Source: Thermodesulfobacteriota bacterium
GTDB taxonomy: Bacteria > Desulfobacterota > Syntrophobacteria > BM002
Assembly (NCBI GenBank): GCA_947259475.1
Contig: CAMYLW010000127.1
Location: 1-8,716, forward strand
Direction of reading: 5' to 3'
Length of the DNA: 8,716 bases
Positions within the stretch are counted from its first letter, which is position 1, and each line of letters starts with the position of its first letter. Positions 6,786-8,716 of the stretch are shown one piece after another. The notes beneath the pieces are model-generated. The model searched no databases, was not told the origin of the DNA, and saw only the letters and a program-made list of their open reading frames with translations. The translations under genes and the position numbers were made by a program.

Positions 6786-6822
6786 AGGATATTTCACAAA
6801 TCGTCCGCTTTGTCAATGTCAA
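6786..6822 (-). promoter_or_regulatory. Candidate promoter region of the MipA gene with tandem TTGACA
   Basis: On the minus strand two perfect -35 hexamers TTGACA stand back to back (6822-6817 and 6816-6811). The best -10 match is TATCCT (6791-6786), 19 bases after the second hexamer, which is longer than optimal. Transcription from here would give a leader of about 140 bases before the MipA start. Position and hexamers are suggestive; the poor -10 keeps confidence low. Confidence 0.3.
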
Positions 6823-6896
6823 CATGGAAGCATTTTCAAAAACTCATGCAATTGTTGTTTCCGCCTTATTCCTGTCCTTCCGAAACTATATGCAGT

Positions 6897-6985
6897 CCCA
6901 CCAACCTGGCGATAAGGAGTGATAAGCTGGTGGGCTATGCCCCCTCCCAGGGGCGGGGATTGTAGATTTGAGATTGCAGATTTGC
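6897..6985. repeat. Inverted and direct repeats between the two minus-strand genes
   Basis: CCCACCA (6897-6903) pairs with TGGTGGG (6928-6934) around a 24-base loop containing GATAAG twice (6911-6916, 6921-6926). A second stem GCCCC/GGGGC (6939-6943/6950-6954) follows. Two 14-base units beginning GATTG run at 6958-6971 and 6972-6985, matching at 12 positions. The G+C-rich stem lies 52 bases past the M20 gene stop, but without a T tract on the minus strand it is at best a weak terminator. Confidence 0.45.
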
Positions 6986-7005
6986 GCTAGGGAAAAAAGA
7001 GGGAC

Positions 7006-8097
7006 TTACTGCAGCAAGGAGATAATCAGATCTCGATAAAGTTCGGCAGCATCCACTACCTGCTGAAAAGAGATCGACTCTTCTGGGGCGTGGGCCTTGT
7101 CCAGTTGACCAGGGCCGAGGAGAATGGGCTTAACACCGGAAGCCCAGAGCTGATTGGCGTCGGAATGGCTGGGGAAGGGCCGAGGCTCCCAGGCCAGAGA
7201 GTGGCGGGAGTAGGTAGCCTGCAGGGCCTCTACCACCGAGCCTCTTTCCGGCAGTTCATATCCTGCTTCGATGGTGGCAAGGCGGATGTTGGTATCAACC
7301 TGAGGACTCTCTTGCTGGACTCTGTCTACAATCTCTTCCAGCTCCAGGGAAATATCACCTATGGGAGCGTGGGGTGGCAAGTGAACATCCAGCCAGGCCT
7401 CACACCAGTCAGGAACGGCAAAACCCGCCTGCGTGCTCAGAAGATTCCGTATGTTGTAGATGCCTTCAGGCCGATCATTTACCATGTAGTGGGAAATGTG
7501 CAGAAGTAAGCCGAGCATGGTCTCGATGGGATTCTGATCCCGGCTGGCCAGAGAGGCATGTACTCTCTTGCCCTTGGCACTCAGCTGGACTTCCATGTAG
7601 CCGTAGCAACTGAGACATGGGCAAAGGTCCGTGGGCTCTGCTAAGATGGCCCAGGGGAAATGATATTCCTCCATCAAGCGCTCAGCGCCGTCTCCCTCTT
7701 CTTCCTCCCCCACTACCATAACCAGGGCCACCGGAAGCTGCTGGTGTCCGGCTTCCCACAAACTCAAATACGCCTCTATCATTGCGGCACAACCGGATTT
7801 CATGTCGGCTGCCCCCAAACCGAAAACCAGATCATCCTGTTCCTGATAACCATAGTTCTCCAGATCATACGCCACCACCGTATCCAGATGGCCAATGAGG
7901 GCGACACGGGCATCTGTATCCGGTGGAATCACGATCAAGTTGTAGCGGCTGTCATCCACCGACTGGCGTATTGCTGATAGGCCATTTTTCTGCAGATAGC
8001 TGTGGAGGTAGGCGAGAACGTCCTCTTCCTTGCCTGAAGGACTGTAGATGTCTATGAGCTGGCGTAGAAGTCGACGCAACCGTTGAGGATTTATCAA
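7006..8097 (-). CDS. M20-family zinc metallopeptidase / deacylase (ArgE/DapE/ACY1 type)
   Basis: M20 enzymes use two zinc ions to hydrolyse an amide bond, for example deacetylating acetylornithine or desuccinylating succinyl-diaminopimelate. The 363-residue protein has the expected ligands: H70 and D72 (GHLDTV), bridging D98 (AADMKSG), E131/E132 (GEEEE; general base and ligand), E154 (AEPTD) and H336 (GPGQLDKAHAPEE). Dimerisation-domain H180 (KRVHAS) probably completes the partner site. The substrate cannot be named; the length suits ArgE-, LysK- or DapE-like members. The frame opens with TTG (8095-8097), directly after an in-frame TAG and with no clear ribosome-binding site. The predicted N-terminus (MINPQRLRRLLRQLIDIYSPSGKEE) nevertheless fits the family start. 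An unusual CPCLSC (159-164) follows the E154 ligand. The sequence upstream is repeat-rich. Confidence 0.88.
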   Translation of the reverse strand: MINPQRLRRLLRQLIDIYSPSGKEEDVLAYLHSYLQKNGLSAIRQSVDDSRYNLIVIPPDTDARVALIGHLDTVVAYDLENYGYQEQDDLVFGLGAADMKSGCAAMIEAYLSLWEAGHQQLPVALVMVVGEEEEGDGAERLMEEYHFPWAILAEPTDLCPCLSCYGYMEVQLSAKGKRVHASLASRDQNPIETMLGLLLHISHYMVNDRPEGIYNIRNLLSTQAGFAVPDWCEAWLDVHLPPHAPIGDISLELEEIVDRVQQESPQVDTNIRLATIEAGYELPERGSVVEALQATYSRHSLAWEPRPFPSHSDANQLWASGVKPILLGPGQLDKAHAPEESISFQQVVDAAELYRDLIISLLQ

Positions 8098-8127
8098 CTA
8101 GATTTCGATATCCACATTTCTTTACTA

Positions 8128-8195
8128 ACCACGGAGACACGGACCCGCCCGCCTCGCCTGAGCGAGAGCGATGGCGGGCAGGGAGCACAGAGAAA
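8128..8195. repeat. Short tandem repeat apparently interrupted by a palindrome
   Basis: The plus strand reads ACCACGGAGACACGGA (8128-8143), then a G+C-rich palindrome with a 7-bp outer stem (8147-8153/8173-8179) and a 4-bp inner stem (8154-8157/8162-8165, loop CTGA). It then resumes with GAGCACAGAGAAAA (8183-8195 region). A related uninterrupted string lies inverted at 8492-8520. The layout suggests one repeat type inserted in another. Confidence 0.5.
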
Positions 8196-8210
8196 AGCTA
8201 AATTGGAACC

Positions 8211-8237
8211 ACGAAGCACACGAAGAGCACGAAGACA
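8211..8237. repeat. Three 9-base tandem units
   Basis: ACGAAGCAC, ACGAAGAGC and ACGAAGACA stand head to tail. The common core is ACGAAG followed by three variable bases. No coding frame is supported across it. It runs directly into the structured element that begins at 8236. Confidence 0.55.
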
Positions 8238-8377
8238 AAGATCGCTTTGGCAGCCCGCCACCTGGCGGGCGTCCCGATAGCTTCCTATCGGGACAAAATG
8301 GGAGCCCGTGTTGGCGAATATAAGCCGGCTTATTTTCGCCAACATGTGCTCCCCATTGTAGCCTTAAGCGATCCTTG
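8236..8377. repeat. 142-base element: closing inverted repeat around three hairpins
   Basis: The outer arms CAAAGATCGCTT (8236-8247) and AAGCGATCCTTG (8366-8377) pair at 11 of 12 positions. Inside are three hairpins: a 7-bp stem at 8253-8259/8264-8270; a perfect 10-bp stem at 8271-8280/8285-8294 with loop CTTC; and a long arm at 8297-8357. The long arm has an outer stem with one bulge (8297-8305/8348-8357). Within it lies a near-perfect palindrome (8309-8344), 10 bp outer and 7 bp inner around a single T-T mismatch. The whole could fold as a four-way junction in RNA or as a cruciform cluster in DNA. No gene, transposase or terminator T tract is associated. Confidence 0.6.

Positions 8378-8716
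<339 letters not shown>

Overview
The window reads as ordinary chromosome of a Gram-negative bacterium: it has a lipoprotein, an outer-membrane beta-barrel and a trans-envelope MCE system. The gene content, the cysteine-rich small protein and the style of the intergenic repeats suggest an uncultured Desulfobacterota (deltaproteobacterium-like) genome. That placement is inference, because there is no rRNA, tRNA or marker gene here.

Layout: (1) 1-301 is gene-free and packed with short palindromes. (2) 302-544 encodes an 80-residue cysteine-rich protein of unknown function. (3) 641-3978 is a compact plus-strand paraquat-inducible (Pqi) operon. It has two single-domain PqiA membrane proteins in place of the usual two-domain PqiA, then the MCE protein PqiB, then the lipoprotein PqiC. 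PqiB is broken at about 2381-2385: the reading frame shifts and roughly 40 residues of the second MCE domain are missing. (4) 4035-5447 is a complete aldehyde dehydrogenase, 56 bases after pqiC, with a perfect 12-bp inverted repeat in between. (5) 5448-5738 is repeat-like intergenic DNA, followed by an intrinsic terminator that best serves the minus strand. (6) 5828-6637 (minus) is a MipA/OmpV-family outer-membrane protein. (7) 7006-8097 (minus) is an M20-family metallopeptidase/deacylase that appears to start at TTG. (8) 8098-8716 has no convincing gene. It is a patchwork of 8-10-base tandem words and nested palindromes, including a 142-base element that can fold as a closing stem plus three hairpins.

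Functionally, PqiA-PqiB-PqiC is known as a trans-envelope lipid-transport/membrane-integrity machine: PqiA in the inner membrane, PqiB spanning the periplasm, PqiC in the outer membrane. The break in PqiB means the machine encoded here is probably inactive, unless the break is an assembly error. The aldehyde dehydrogenase, the MipA protein and the M20 enzyme have no evident functional link to it.

I found no new defence, mobile or regulatory system. The most unusual material is the PqiB lesion, the inverted repeat across the pqiC stop codon, and the structured repeat cluster near the right end.
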